A stretch of 52,956 nt of DNA from Kiloniella laminariae DSM 19542 (GCF_000374005.1 NZ_KB893169.1:40631-93586); one strand, 5' to 3'; positions 17,391 through 26,681 are shown, counted from the stretch's first letter. Notes: generated by a model not told the origin, from the sequence alone. Made by a program: numbers and translations.

Positions 17391-18235
17391 CCCGTACGAT
17401 TTCTCCCCAGGCTTCCCAGCAAGTCAACCAGAAGAAGTCCCCGGAAAATTCTGGAGTCAAGATCCGTATTCGAGGCCTGACCAAGGCCTTTGGCCCCAAA
17501 GTTGTACTCAACGACCTCGACCTCGATATCCATGAGGGAAAGTCTCTTGTGGTTATCGGGGGGTCCGGTACCGGAAAATCAGTCCTGCTCAAATGTATTC
17601 TTGGCCTGCTTAAACCCGATTCCGGCAGCATCGAGATCGACGGACAGGAAATCATCGGACTAGGGAACGACGATATGGAAGTCGTACGCCAGAAATTCGG
17701 CATGCTGTTCCAGTACGCGGCCCTGTTTGATTCCCTGACCATATGGGAAAATGTAGCTTTCGGCCTGATGCAAGCTCACGGCATGTCCAAATCCGACGCT
17801 TATCCCATCGCTATGGAAAAGCTCGCTCTGGTTGGCCTTGGGGAACGCTTTGCCGGAAAGTTTCCGGCTGAACTGTCCACCGGGATGCGCAAACGCGTCG
17901 GGTTAGCTCGTGCGATTGCCACCTCGCCAGACGTCCTGTTCTTTGACGAACCTACAACCGGTCTTGATCCGGTCATGGGGGATGTGATCGATCGGCTGAT
18001 CGTGCAGTCGGTTCAGGGATTAGGAGCAACAGCCCTGACCATCTCTCACGACATGGACAGCGCCAGACGTATTTCCGATCGTATCGCCATGCTTTATGAT
18101 GGAAAGATTACCTGGGTCGGGAATACTGAGGATCTTGATACCACTGATAACCCCTATATCCATCAGTTTATTAATGGCCTGCTTGAAGGTCCGATCCAGT
18201 TCCGCCTGACCGGAACAGACAGAGCAACCGGATAA
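17387..18235 (+). CDS. mlaF: MlaF-type ABC transporter ATP-binding protein
   Basis: It is the ATPase partner of MlaE. The 282-residue protein has Walker A GGSGTGKSVLLK, the Q loop in LFQYAALFDSLTI, signature ELSTGMRKRVGLARA (an STGM variant typical of MlaF), Walker B DVLFFDEPTTGLDP and the switch His in ISHD. About 25 residues precede the core. After its stop codon comes a short tandem repeat and then radA. Confidence 0.94.
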   Translation: MTRTISPQASQQVNQKKSPENSGVKIRIRGLTKAFGPKVVLNDLDLDIHEGKSLVVIGGSGTGKSVLLKCILGLLKPDSGSIEIDGQEIIGLGNDDMEVVRQKFGMLFQYAALFDSLTIWENVAFGLMQAHGMSKSDAYPIAMEKLALVGLGERFAGKFPAELSTGMRKRVGLARAIATSPDVLFFDEPTTGLDPVMGDVIDRLIVQSVQGLGATALTISHDMDSARRISDRIAMLYDGKITWVGNTEDLDTTDNPYIHQFINGLLEGPIQFRLTGTDRATG

Positions 18236-18310
18236 AAGACCTGCTTCCTGGTCACTAAAGATTAAGACCTGCTTCCAGGTCCCTAAAGATTAAGACCTGC
18301 TTCCAGGTCA
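18236..18310 (+). repeat. 28-bp tandem repeat with hairpin units
   Basis: Units start at 18236, 18264 and 18292 (the last partial) and begin AAGACCTGCTTCC. Copies two and three contain the perfect hairpin GACCTG-CTTC-CAGGTC (18266-18281 and 18294-18309). The first copy has a weaker form. The array fills the gap between mlaF and radA and ends about 40 bases before the radA start. It could damp read-through, but no T tract follows. Confidence 0.85.
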
Positions 18311-18348
18311 GTGAGAATCGCCTGACTTTACCGCCGAGGAGGCCCGAC

Positions 18349-19758
18349 TTGGCCAAAAATGTAACCCGCTTTGTTTGCCAATCCTGTGGTGCCGATTACG
18401 CCAAGTGGAGCGGGAAGTGTGAATCCTGTCACGAATGGAACAGCATCACGGAAGAAGCCGGTTCTTCCAATGTGCCCGGAGGTCTCGCCAAAAAGAATAT
18501 CCGCAAGGGCAAACAGATCGAATTTGTCAGTCTTGAGGGCAGCAGCAAACCCCTCACCCGGTATGTCAGTAACAATGCAGAGTTTGACCGGGTCTGCGGT
18601 GGCGGTCTTGTCCCAGGGTCTGCGGTTCTGATTGGTGGAGACCCCGGTATCGGGAAGTCGACCCTTTTGACCCAGATACTTGCCTCGCTCGCTACCCACG
18701 CCAAAGCCAGATGCGTTTACATATCAGGCGAAGAAGCCATCGATCAGGTTCGCCTGCGCGCCAGAAGGCTCGGCCTCAAGGCTGATGACTTCCTGCTGGC
18801 GTCCGCAACTTCCGTCAGGGATATCGCCACAACACTTGATGAACACAACCCGCCACAGGTCGTGGTAATTGATTCGATCCAAACCATGTTTATCGACAGT
18901 CTGGATTCAGCCCCGGGCACCGTTTCACAGGTGCGTGCCTCGGCACAGGAATTGATCCAGCTGGCCAAGGCGCGCGGGTTCTGCTTGCTATTGGTAGGGC
19001 ATGTGACCAAAGAAGGCGTGATTGCCGGGCCAAAAGTTCTAGAACATATGGTAGACACCGTGCTGACTTTCGAAGGCGAGCGGGGGCATCACTTCCGAAT
19101 CCTGCGGGCCGCGAAAAACCGTTTTGGCCCGACCGATGAAATCGGGGTGTTTGAAATGTCCGAACAGGGACTCGAACAGGTTTCAAACCCCTCTGCCCTG
19201 TTTCTCGCAGAACGGCGAGGCAATATTTCAGGCGCCGCCGTTTTTGCCGGGCTGGAAGGGACGCGCCCCGTCCTGGTCGAAATCCAGGCGCTTGTTTCCC
19301 CTTCACAGCAGGCAAACCCGCGCCGTGCCGTTGTTGGCTGGGATTCAGGTCGACTGGCGATGATTCTGGCTGTTCTTGAAGCCCGTTGTGGTCTGGTCCT
19401 CGCTGGAAATGAAGTTTATCTGAATGTGGCTGGCGGGTTGAGGATCAGCGAACCTGCCGCAGATATGGCCGTGGCCGCGGCATTGATTTCTGCCGCAATG
19501 GACATCCCGGTCCCTGAAAAGACTGTCGTTTTTGGTGAAATCGGTCTGTCAGGGGAAATCAGATCTGTCAGTCAGTCGGAAAGTCGGTTGAAAGAGGCGA
19601 GCAAACTCGGCTTTGAAAAAGCAATAATTCCGCCCCTTCGTGCAAAGAAGAATTGTAATGCGGACGCTTCGGGGTTAGATACAAGGCAGATTGAACACCT
19701 GCAGGACCTTGTGGCGCTTTTTGCGGCCAAAACAGTAAGGAAAGCCGCAGGTGGCTAA
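18349..19758 (+). CDS. radA: DNA repair protein RadA
   Basis: RadA is a RecA-related ATPase that drives branch migration during recombinational repair. The 469-residue protein has the four-Cys zinc finger (CQSCGADYAKWSGKCESC), Walker A GGDPGIGKSTLL, the RadA-specific KNRFG and a Lon-protease-like C-terminal domain. The start is TTG with GAGGAGG upstream; no ATG fits before the zinc finger. A tandem hairpin repeat precedes it, and cvpA follows by 19 bases. Confidence 0.97.
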   Translation: MAKNVTRFVCQSCGADYAKWSGKCESCHEWNSITEEAGSSNVPGGLAKKNIRKGKQIEFVSLEGSSKPLTRYVSNNAEFDRVCGGGLVPGSAVLIGGDPGIGKSTLLTQILASLATHAKARCVYISGEEAIDQVRLRARRLGLKADDFLLASATSVRDIATTLDEHNPPQVVVIDSIQTMFIDSLDSAPGTVSQVRASAQELIQLAKARGFCLLLVGHVTKEGVIAGPKVLEHMVDTVLTFEGERGHHFRILRAAKNRFGPTDEIGVFEMSEQGLEQVSNPSALFLAERRGNISGAAVFAGLEGTRPVLVEIQALVSPSQQANPRRAVVGWDSGRLAMILAVLEARCGLVLAGNEVYLNVAGGLRISEPAADMAVAAALISAAMDIPVPEKTVVFGEIGLSGEIRSVSQSESRLKEASKLGFEKAIIPPLRAKKNCNADASGLDTRQIEHLQDLVALFAAKTVRKAAGG

Positions 19759-19777
19759 CCGGCAAAAGTGATAGAAC

Positions 19778-20470
19778 TTGATGGAAAACCTCCCCATCTC
19801 ACTTCTGGATGTCGCTGTTATCGGCATACTTGCAGTCTCGGGACTTTTTGCCCTCTTCCGGGGGATTGTCCATGAAGTTCTGTCTGTAGCTTCCTGGATC
19901 GGGGCGGGCTTTATTACGCTCTGGGGATTTCACCCTCTGCTGCCCCACATACAGAAGTTCATTAACATCCCCTTTGTCGCCGAACTGGTTACAGGTTTTG
20001 CCATCTTTGTCATCGCCCTTGGCCTGATGATGGTTGTGATCCGGATGATCTGCAAGCATGTCAGGGAAAGTACCTTTGGCCCGCTGGACCGGTCACTCGG
20101 ATTTCTTTTTGGTCTCGTCCGCGGTGCCGTAATCGTCTGTATCTGCTGGATGGTATTTTTTGTCTTCCTTATGCCACAGGAAGAAGGCTGGCCTCAGGAC
20201 GTTGAACGGGCAAAAACCCGTCCTGCAATCCAGCAGGGTTCTGCCCTGCTGGTCAGAATTGTACCGGAGAAATTCCACACAGAAACCCTTGCCAAGGTTT
20301 TGCAACAAGCCGAAGCCGCGAGACAGGTCTACAATGCAACCCAGACCTATCAGCAACTGATCAAACCGGAACTCCCCGCCCCTGCACCAAAAGAAGGGGA
20401 ACCCGGTTATAACGACACCATGCGCACACAGATGCAAAAAACCATCGAAGCTGTAAATGGCAGCGAATGA
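19778..20470 (+). CDS. cvpA: CvpA family membrane protein
   Basis: CvpA is an inner-membrane protein first tied to colicin V production; its biochemical role is unclear, and cell-envelope stress links are reported. The 230-residue protein has four predicted membrane segments in its first 130 residues (VAVIGILAVSGLFALFRGIV, the FITLWGF region, FAIFVIALGLMMVVIRMI, GAVIVCICWMVFFVF), then a soluble helical tail. The cvpA-purF order with near contact is widely conserved and supports the call. Confidence 0.93.
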   Translation: MMENLPISLLDVAVIGILAVSGLFALFRGIVHEVLSVASWIGAGFITLWGFHPLLPHIQKFINIPFVAELVTGFAIFVIALGLMMVVIRMICKHVRESTFGPLDRSLGFLFGLVRGAVIVCICWMVFFVFLMPQEEGWPQDVERAKTRPAIQQGSALLVRIVPEKFHTETLAKVLQQAEAARQVYNATQTYQQLIKPELPAPAPKEGEPGYNDTMRTQMQKTIEAVNGSE

Positions 20471-20504
20471 TGGGCAGCATTCCGAGTTCAGGAGAGCGAA
20501 AGCC

Positions 20505-21962
20505 ATGACACCCGATTATCTTCACGATGATGACAAACTCCATGAGGAATGTGGCGTTTATGCCGTTCATGGGCACGAAGGCGCAGCCGCCCTTGTAACT
20601 CTTGGTCTGCATGCTCTGCAGCATCGGGGCCAGGAAGCGGCAGGGATTATCAGCTATGACGGCAAGGAGTTTTATAATCACCGGGCCCTGGGGCTGGTGG
20701 GTGATAACTTCTCGTCACAGGAAGTAATTGAGCGTCTGCAGGGACATATGTCCATCGGCCACACCCGCTATTCCACCACAGGTGAAACTGCGCTTCGAAA
20801 TGTACAGCCCCTGTTCGCAGAGTTGCATGCTGGCGGGTTTGCCCTTTGCCACAACGGCAACCTGACAAACTCCCAGAAAATACGCGATCAGCTGGTTATG
20901 CGGGGATCGATTTTTCAGTCGACCATGGACACCGAAGTCATTCTGCATCTGGTTGCCACCTCTATTCGCGATACCATTGTCGGCAAGGTTATTGATGCGA
21001 TCCAGCGGATCGAAGGTGCCTATGCACTGCTGTGCATGACCAAAGAGGGCGTCATCGCCGTTCGAGATCCCCACGGTATTCGCCCGCTGGTGCTTGGCAC
21101 CTTTGAAGGCGGTTATGTCGTAGCCTCCGAGACCTGTGCTCTGGACATCATCGGCGCCGAATTTGTGCGCGACATCGAACCCGGCGAGCTGGTTGTGATC
21201 AACGACGAGGGCATTCAGTCCATGCGTCCTTTCCCGCCAACACGTAAACAGACCTGTATCTTTGAATATATCTATTTTGCCCGCCCGGACTCTTTTATTG
21301 ATGGCATCAGCGTGTATGACGCGCGCAAGAGCATTGGCAAAGGTCTGGCCCAGGAAAGCCATATCGAAGCAGACGTCGTGGTACCGGTTCCAGATTCCGG
21401 CGTTCCTGCCGCTATCGGTTATTCGCAAGAATCCGGCGTTCCCTTTGAACTTGGTATTATCCGTAATCACTATGTCGGTCGTACCTTTATTGAGCCGGGC
21501 CAGCAGATCAGAAACCTTGGCGTTAAACTGAAACACAATGCCAACAAAGCTGTTCTGGCCGGAAAGAGAGTTATCCTGGTTGATGACTCGCTCGTCAGGG
21601 GGACAACCTCTCTCAAAATTGTCGAGATGGTTCGTGCGGCAGGTGCCAAGGAAGTGCACATGCGGATCGCCTCCCCACCGATTGGATACCCTTATTTTTA
21701 CGGTATCGACATTTCCAAATCGAAAGAGCTGCTCGCCGCCCAGATGGATCTGGAGGAAATGGCCAGCTATATCGGTGTAGACAGTCTTGCCTTCCTTTCC
21801 ATTGATGGCATGTATCGGGCCATGGGTCTTGAAGGGCGTAATGATCTGGAGCCACAATATTGTGATTCCCCCTTCACCGGATACTATCCTACCCGGATTG
21901 ACGATTATCAGGATCATGTCGTCGATGTACCCAAGTTCAAGAAACCCAAAAAAGCCGGCTAG
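20505..21962 (+). CDS. purF: Amidophosphoribosyltransferase
   Basis: PurF catalyses the first committed step of purine synthesis, moving ammonia from glutamine to PRPP. The 485-residue protein carries a 15-residue propeptide ahead of the nucleophile Cys16 (EECGVYAV), the class II glutaminase domain, and the PRPP loop VILVDDSLVRGTT. ATG 20505 with AGGAG about ten bases upstream is preferred to an earlier in-frame ATG inside cvpA. Four Cys suited to a [4Fe-4S] cluster could not be confirmed. It follows cvpA by 34 bases. Confidence 0.97.
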   Translation: MTPDYLHDDDKLHEECGVYAVHGHEGAAALVTLGLHALQHRGQEAAGIISYDGKEFYNHRALGLVGDNFSSQEVIERLQGHMSIGHTRYSTTGETALRNVQPLFAELHAGGFALCHNGNLTNSQKIRDQLVMRGSIFQSTMDTEVILHLVATSIRDTIVGKVIDAIQRIEGAYALLCMTKEGVIAVRDPHGIRPLVLGTFEGGYVVASETCALDIIGAEFVRDIEPGELVVINDEGIQSMRPFPPTRKQTCIFEYIYFARPDSFIDGISVYDARKSIGKGLAQESHIEADVVVPVPDSGVPAAIGYSQESGVPFELGIIRNHYVGRTFIEPGQQIRNLGVKLKHNANKAVLAGKRVILVDDSLVRGTTSLKIVEMVRAAGAKEVHMRIASPPIGYPYFYGIDISKSKELLAAQMDLEEMASYIGVDSLAFLSIDGMYRAMGLEGRNDLEPQYCDSPFTGYYPTRIDDYQDHVVDVPKFKKPKKAG

Positions 21963-21973
21963 GAAACTTAGAG

Positions 21974-22711
21974 ATGACAGAGCAAACACCCCTCCACCTT
22001 GTTGAGGGACGTCTTGAAGGACGCCTCGCCCTGATTACCGGCGCATCGCGTGGTATCGGCCGTGCTGTCGCAAAACGTTTTGCCAAAGAAGGTGCCCAGC
22101 TGCTGCTAATGGCAAGAACTGTCGGCGCACTGGAAGAACTGGATGACGAGATTCGGGCTGCAGGTGGCAAAAGTCCGGTTCTCATTCCCCACGACCTCAA
22201 GGAAATGGACGGACTGGATCATCTCGGCGCTTCGCTGTTTGAGCGCTATGGCAAACTGGATGTGCTGGTTGGCAACGCGGGCTCGCTTGGGCCGCTCTCG
22301 CCCATCGGACATATCAAGCCCAAGATCTGGCAGGAAGTTTTTGACATCAACGTCACAGCCAACTACCGGCTTATTCGCAGTCTCGATCCCTTGCTGCGAA
22401 AGTCAGATGCCGGGCGGGCTATCTTTGTCACCACCAGTGCAACAGCAAAAGCCTATTGGGGGGTCTACAAGGCCTCGAAGGCCGCGCTGAACACCCTGGT
22501 GCAGACCTATGCAGATGAAGTGCAAAAAACGACTGTACGCGCCAATCTGATTTCGCCCGGCCCGACACGTACGGCCATGCGGGAAAAAGCCTTCCCCGGT
22601 GAAGATCCCATGAGCCTGCCTGCCCCGGAGAGCATCACCGATACCTTTGTCCAGCTCGCCTCGGCCGACTATCAGCTCAATGGACAGTTTATTGACCTGA
22701 AGCAGAGATAG
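21974..22711 (+). CDS. Short-chain dehydrogenase/reductase
   Basis: An NAD(P)-dependent oxidoreductase of unknown substrate. The 245-residue protein has TGASRGIG at about 22-29, GNAGSLGPLSP in place of the NNAG motif, Ser in FVTTSATAKAYWG, and YKASK with the catalytic Tyr and Lys. The C-terminus ends QLNGQFIDLKQR. Placed 11 bases after purF, it is probably in the same transcript, a pairing often seen in alphaproteobacteria. It resembles the YciK-like group. Confidence 0.9.
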   Translation: MTEQTPLHLVEGRLEGRLALITGASRGIGRAVAKRFAKEGAQLLLMARTVGALEELDDEIRAAGGKSPVLIPHDLKEMDGLDHLGASLFERYGKLDVLVGNAGSLGPLSPIGHIKPKIWQEVFDINVTANYRLIRSLDPLLRKSDAGRAIFVTTSATAKAYWGVYKASKAALNTLVQTYADEVQKTTVRANLISPGPTRTAMREKAFPGEDPMSLPAPESITDTFVQLASADYQLNGQFIDLKQR

Positions 22712-22750
22712 GCCCGGACCCCTGACCGGGCCTTAACCCTGTCCGAAGAG

Positions 22751-22796
22751 TTAACCGCAGTCCATTCCAGACGAAGATTGAATGAACTGCGGTTAA
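22751..22796. terminator. Long hairpin between convergent genes
   Basis: TTAACCGCAGT (22751-22761) pairs with ACTGCGGTTAA (22786-22796). After one C-A mismatch, five more pairs follow around a 12-nt loop. It lies between the ends of the SDR (22711) and the minus-strand DUF1330 gene (22804). A shorter GC hairpin at 22711-22732 precedes it. Neither has a good T tract, so a bidirectional terminator is likely but not certain. Confidence 0.6.
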
Positions 22797-22803
22797 AACG
22801 GGA

Positions 22804-23094
22804 TCAAATCCCGTCAAGTATGGTCAGGGTACATTCAGCATTGGCATTGCGCATCGCCTTTACCGGCGCATATTCCTCGCTGTTGAGGAAACGTTTTGCC
22901 TTTTCCATATCCGGAAACTCGATCAGAACCAGGCGGGTAGGCGACCAGAGCTCGTTTTCCACGACATCCATTTCTCCCCCTCTGGTGCGGTAGATACCAC
23001 CATATTTTTCAGCGAGTGGTCGGGCCAGTGCCTTGTACTCTTCGTACACCTGCGGATTATTGATTTTTGTATCAACCAGAATAAACGCGCTCAT
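22804..23094 (-). CDS. DUF1330 domain protein
   Basis: A small dimeric alpha/beta-barrel (ferredoxin-like) protein of unknown function. The 96 residues match DUF1330: MSAFILVDTKINNPQVYEEYKALARPL, then GGIYRTRGGEMDVVE, RLVLIEFPDMEKAKRFLNSEEYAPVKAMR. Such proteins are cytoplasmic and often stand alone. It is isolated here, with a terminator on each side. Confidence 0.93.
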   Translation of the reverse strand: MSAFILVDTKINNPQVYEEYKALARPLAEKYGGIYRTRGGEMDVVENELWSPTRLVLIEFPDMEKAKRFLNSEEYAPVKAMRNANAECTLTILDGI

Positions 23095-23140
23095 TTTCTC
23101 TCCCCTCCTCTGATGATGTCTTCACCATCAGTCAAAAATA

Positions 23141-23164
23141 AAAGGCCGCCCGAAGGCGACCTTT
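23141..23164 (-). terminator. Intrinsic terminator after der
   Basis: A 10-bp stem with one wobble (AAAGGTCGCC with GGCGGCCTTT) and a TTCG tetraloop is followed on the minus strand by TATTTTT. It lies 29 bases after the der stop codon and ends the TPR-bamB-der operon. Confidence 0.85.
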
Positions 23165-23192
23165 TACATTGGATACAATATTCAAAAATCAA

Positions 23193-24665
23193 TCAGTTAT
23201 TGCGTTTCTTTTTGCCCGCATAGGGATTGTCACCCTTTTTCATATGGAGGCGGATCGGAACCCCCGGCAGATCAAAGGTATCGCGCAGATTGTTTTCGAT
23301 AAACCTGCTGTAGGATGCCGGCAGATCTTCGGGCAGGGAACAGGAAATCGCAAAGGTCGGCGGCCGTGCCCGCGCCTGGGTGATATATTTCAATTTGATC
23401 CGGCGGCCACCAGGAGCGGGAGGCGGATGGATCTCAAGCAATTCTGACAGCCATCTGTTCAGGCCAGAGGTCGGGATACGGCGGTTCCAGATTTCATAGA
23501 TGTTGAAGACAGCATCCAGCATCTTGTTCAGGTTCTGCCCCTTCAGAGCAGAGATGGTGACAACCGGAATACCCTTGACCTGCGGTAGGGAGGTCTGCAG
23601 ACGATCGCGGACCAGCTGCATGACCTCGTCCTTGTTCGGACAAGCATCCCACTTGTTCACGGCAATGATCAGCGCCCGGCCTTCATCAATCACCGTCCGG
23701 GCAATGGTCAGATCCTGTTTTTCCAGAATGCCATCTGAATCGAGAACAAGGATAACGACCTGGGCAAATTTCAGGGCGCGGATGGTATCGGAAGCCGAGA
23801 GTTTCTCGACCTTGTCCATAATCTTGGATTTGCGTCGCAGACCAGCTGTATCAACCAGCTTAATCGGACGCCCCTGATATTCCCACTCGACAGAGATCGC
23901 ATCGCGGGTAATCCCCGCTTCAGGACCAGTCAGAAGCCGCTCTTCTCCCAGCAGCTTGTTAACCAGGGTCGATTTTCCGACATTCGGACGCCCGACGATC
24001 GCCAGCTGCAGCGGCCCGCGGACAACCTCCTCGTCTTCTTCCTCAAAGTCGTCTTCATCGAGGAACTCAAAATCTTCCTCGTCACCTTCAAGAGAAGAAG
24101 CTTCCTCTTTTTCAGCATCAAGATCTGCAGGTGGAATATAGGGCGAAGCTGCAACCTTGTCTTCGCTTGCCTTTTCCATATGCTCCTTGATGATATCATA
24201 GAGATCACTGCTGCCCAGACCATGTTCGGCAGAAAAGGGGATCGGTTCGCCAAGGCCGAGGCTGTAGGCTTCCATCAGTCCGATATCGCCGACCTTGCCT
24301 TCACACTTGTTCGCCATCAGGGCAATCGGTGTTTTTCCCTTGCGCAGGAACTTGGCAAAGTGCTCGTCAATCGGCATGACACCAACACGAGCATCAATCA
24401 GCATCAGAACCAGATCCGCTTCAGACACAGCCTGCTCGGTCTGCTGACGCATCCTTGCTTCCAGGCTCTGGTCGAAGGCCTCTTCCAGACCAGCTGTATC
24501 AATCACCTTGAACCGCAAGCCGAAGAGGAAAGCTTCCCCTTCGCGGCGGTCACGTGTAACGCCGGGCTGATCGTCAACCAGCGCCAGCCGTTTACCGATC
24601 AGGCGGTTGAAAAGTGTGGACTTGCCCACATTCGGTCGCCCGACGATGGCAACTGTGAAAGTCAT
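23193..24665 (-). CDS. der: Ribosome-assembly GTPase Der (EngA)
   Basis: Der binds the 50S subunit during its maturation. The 490-residue protein has two GTPase domains, each with GRPNVGKST (residues 8-16 and about 226-234), DTAGL and the NKxD motif (ANKCEGK in domain 1, NKWD in domain 2), then the C-terminal KH-like domain with GGRRIKLKYITQ. The linker between the domains contains about 35 mostly acidic residues (EEDFEFLDEDDFEEEDEE), longer than in E. coli. It is downstream of bamB and a TPR protein, a conserved order. Confidence 0.97.
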   Translation of the reverse strand: MTFTVAIVGRPNVGKSTLFNRLIGKRLALVDDQPGVTRDRREGEAFLFGLRFKVIDTAGLEEAFDQSLEARMRQQTEQAVSEADLVLMLIDARVGVMPIDEHFAKFLRKGKTPIALMANKCEGKVGDIGLMEAYSLGLGEPIPFSAEHGLGSSDLYDIIKEHMEKASEDKVAASPYIPPADLDAEKEEASSLEGDEEDFEFLDEDDFEEEDEEVVRGPLQLAIVGRPNVGKSTLVNKLLGEERLLTGPEAGITRDAISVEWEYQGRPIKLVDTAGLRRKSKIMDKVEKLSASDTIRALKFAQVVILVLDSDGILEKQDLTIARTVIDEGRALIIAVNKWDACPNKDEVMQLVRDRLQTSLPQVKGIPVVTISALKGQNLNKMLDAVFNIYEIWNRRIPTSGLNRWLSELLEIHPPPAPGGRRIKLKYITQARARPPTFAISCSLPEDLPASYSRFIENNLRDTFDLPGVPIRLHMKKGDNPYAGKKKRNN

Positions 24666-24699
24666 CTTTTTGTCTTTCTTTCGCGGCAGGCCACAAGGC

Positions 24700-26034
24700 C
24701 TAGCGCATCGCGATAATTTCTGCTTCTGCGGTCAGGAAATACAAACCGTTTCCGGCAACAACTGGCGGCATGGCTGCACCATCCGGTAAATCCAGGAACC
24801 CGAGTACTTCCCCGGTATAGGGGGAAAGCGAAATCGCTTCTCCGTGAGAGCCCGCAACAATAAGACGGTCACTGGCCAGTACAGGACCCTGCCAGACGAT
24901 CAACCCTTTACGATCCTCAGGATCGGTAAAGCGGGGCAAGGGCTGAACCCAGCGGATGCGACCATCGTCACGACGAACGGCTGCAACCTGCGCATCGTTG
25001 GTCAGGACATAAATGAAATCACCCGCAACCCAGGGCATCTGGACACCACCGATGTCTGTATCCCACAGGCGCACGCCCTCTTTCATGTCAATGGCGACCA
25101 TACGTCCAGAGTGACTTATCGCGATCACCCGGTCCCTGTCAATAACCGGCATTGCCTTGATATGCGCAAGATCGGTAAGCGGGTCGGTTTTCTGGACTGA
25201 GGAGAGGTCAATGCCCCATTTGACATCACCTTCGACGACATCGATTGCAACAATTTCACCCGAGGAGTAGGGAACGATCAGGATACGTCCCGCAACAGCA
25301 GGACTCGCACCGCCCAAAAGGCTGGTTTCGGCCTGAACCCCCACATGGCTCCAGAGACGTCGTCCGTCATCTGCAGCTAGAGATATTGTCTGGTTATCCA
25401 GCGTAACGATAAAGACGCGCCCGCCGTTCACCGTTGGCGCGGCCCGCATCGGAGCGGGAACATCCTGGCTCCAGAGGATCGATCCGGAGCGAACATCCAG
25501 CGCAAAGACACGGGCAAATCCAGTCGAAACAAAGATCCGGCCATCTGCATAGGCAATACCACCGCCAAAAAAGCCGTCTTCCTCGTCGTCAGGCTCAAGA
25601 TCTTTTTCCCAGTATACTTTTCCCGTATTCCGGTCATAGGCCTTTACCGTCGAGCGGGAATCCATCGTAAAGAGAACAGATTCAACCACCAGAGGCTGAG
25701 CGAGAATAATCTCGTCACCGTCGTTTTCCTCACCAATACCATCGCTCCAGATTTCTCTGGGCATCTCGCCCAGAGAAAGATGGAACATGGCATGGGCCGG
25801 ATTGCCACCATTGTGGGTCCAGAAGGTATTTTCGAAAGGCTGTGGCAACAGGATACGTTGATCGGAAATGCTTGAATCAGCCGTCAGGCCCTTGTCGCCG
25901 GAATGAATCGAAATCCTCGCCCCGGGCAAAGGCGGATCTTCATCTTCACCCAGCCATCTGTCTGCAAGACTGCAGCCAGTCAAGGCCAGCCCCAGAGCAA
26001 TCGTGAACAGGCCCTTACGCATTTCCAACAACAT
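24700..26034 (-). CDS. bamB: Outer membrane assembly lipoprotein BamB
   Basis: BamB is a beta-propeller lipoprotein of the BAM complex that inserts beta-barrels into the outer membrane. The 444-residue protein has a lipoprotein signal ending LALTGC, then PQQ-like repeats recognised by WxxD/E-type blades (DRNTGKVYWEKDL, DVRSGSILWSQDV, DMKEGVRLWDT). GGAG lies eight bases before ATG 26034; an in-frame ATG four codons on is also possible. It overlaps neither neighbour and lies five bases after the TPR gene. Confidence 0.94.
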   Translation of the reverse strand: MLLEMRKGLFTIALGLALTGCSLADRWLGEDEDPPLPGARISIHSGDKGLTADSSISDQRILLPQPFENTFWTHNGGNPAHAMFHLSLGEMPREIWSDGIGEENDGDEIILAQPLVVESVLFTMDSRSTVKAYDRNTGKVYWEKDLEPDDEEDGFFGGGIAYADGRIFVSTGFARVFALDVRSGSILWSQDVPAPMRAAPTVNGGRVFIVTLDNQTISLAADDGRRLWSHVGVQAETSLLGGASPAVAGRILIVPYSSGEIVAIDVVEGDVKWGIDLSSVQKTDPLTDLAHIKAMPVIDRDRVIAISHSGRMVAIDMKEGVRLWDTDIGGVQMPWVAGDFIYVLTNDAQVAAVRRDDGRIRWVQPLPRFTDPEDRKGLIVWQGPVLASDRLIVAGSHGEAISLSPYTGEVLGFLDLPDGAAMPPVVAGNGLYFLTAEAEIIAMR

Positions 26035-26039
26035 ATGTA

Positions 26040-26681
26040 TTACTCCGCCAGCGTCTCGAGGATCTGGGCAGCCCTGCTTTGGATACCGCCAGGCGCATCT
26101 GGCGCATCGACCAGCTGCTGGAAAAACGAACGCGCGCTCGTATGGTCGTCTTCGCGAAGTGCAACCAGAGCCTGAAGCTCGATTGCGCTGTAGCGAAAGG
26201 CAGCACCAGGTACAACCAGAAGCGCCAGACGTTTTTTAACGTCGGCAACATCACCCGTTTCAACCAGATGCATCACAGCCAGCAGAGAGGCAACATCCTG
26301 AAGACGTTCGATCGGAGGGGAACTCGCCGCGATTTGATCCCAAAGGGCAACAGCAGAAGCGATATCGCCCTGCTCGGCCAGAATACGGGCCTGTTCGAAA
26401 CGCGCCAAAGTGCCATAACCGTCGTCGCTTGCAGCCAGTTCAGCAAGAGCAGTCTTTGCTTCATCCAGCTTGCCAGCCTCACTCAACTCGAATGCCTGGG
26501 AAAACTGAGCCGACTTCTCACTCCGCACGGTTTGCTGATAATTGTTCCAAAGCTGGAAACCAGCAGTCGCAAGGACAACGGCGACAGCAGCTGCAATCAC
26601 CCATTTCCCGTATTTTTTCCACAGAAGTTCCACGCGTTCACGTTTAAGATCTTCTTCAACTTCCTGAAAGATATCAGCCAC
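26040..26681 (-). CDS. TPR-like membrane protein (YfgM family)
   Basis: The 213-residue protein has a short cytoplasmic N-terminus, one membrane segment (WVIAAAVAVVLATAGFQLW, about 27-45) and a tetratricopeptide-like periplasmic domain. In E. coli YfgM works with PpiD at the Sec translocon as a holdase. The order YfgM-BamB-Der is conserved and supports the family assignment. A direct link to outer-membrane biogenesis is inferred from context. Confidence 0.88.
   Translation of the reverse strand: MADIFQEVEEDLKRERVELLWKKYGKWVIAAAVAVVLATAGFQLWNNYQQTVRSEKSAQFSQAFELSEAGKLDEAKTALAELAASDDGYGTLARFEQARILAEQGDIASAVALWDQIAASSPPIERLQDVASLLAVMHLVETGDVADVKKRLALLVVPGAAFRYSAIELQALVALREDDHTSARSFFQQLVDAPDAPGGIQSRAAQILETLAE

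Noticed and set aside
20715-21989. 424-codon frame antisense to purF
   Set aside because: It is a by-product of purF codon use; the purF frame has all family motifs and the antisense product matches none.
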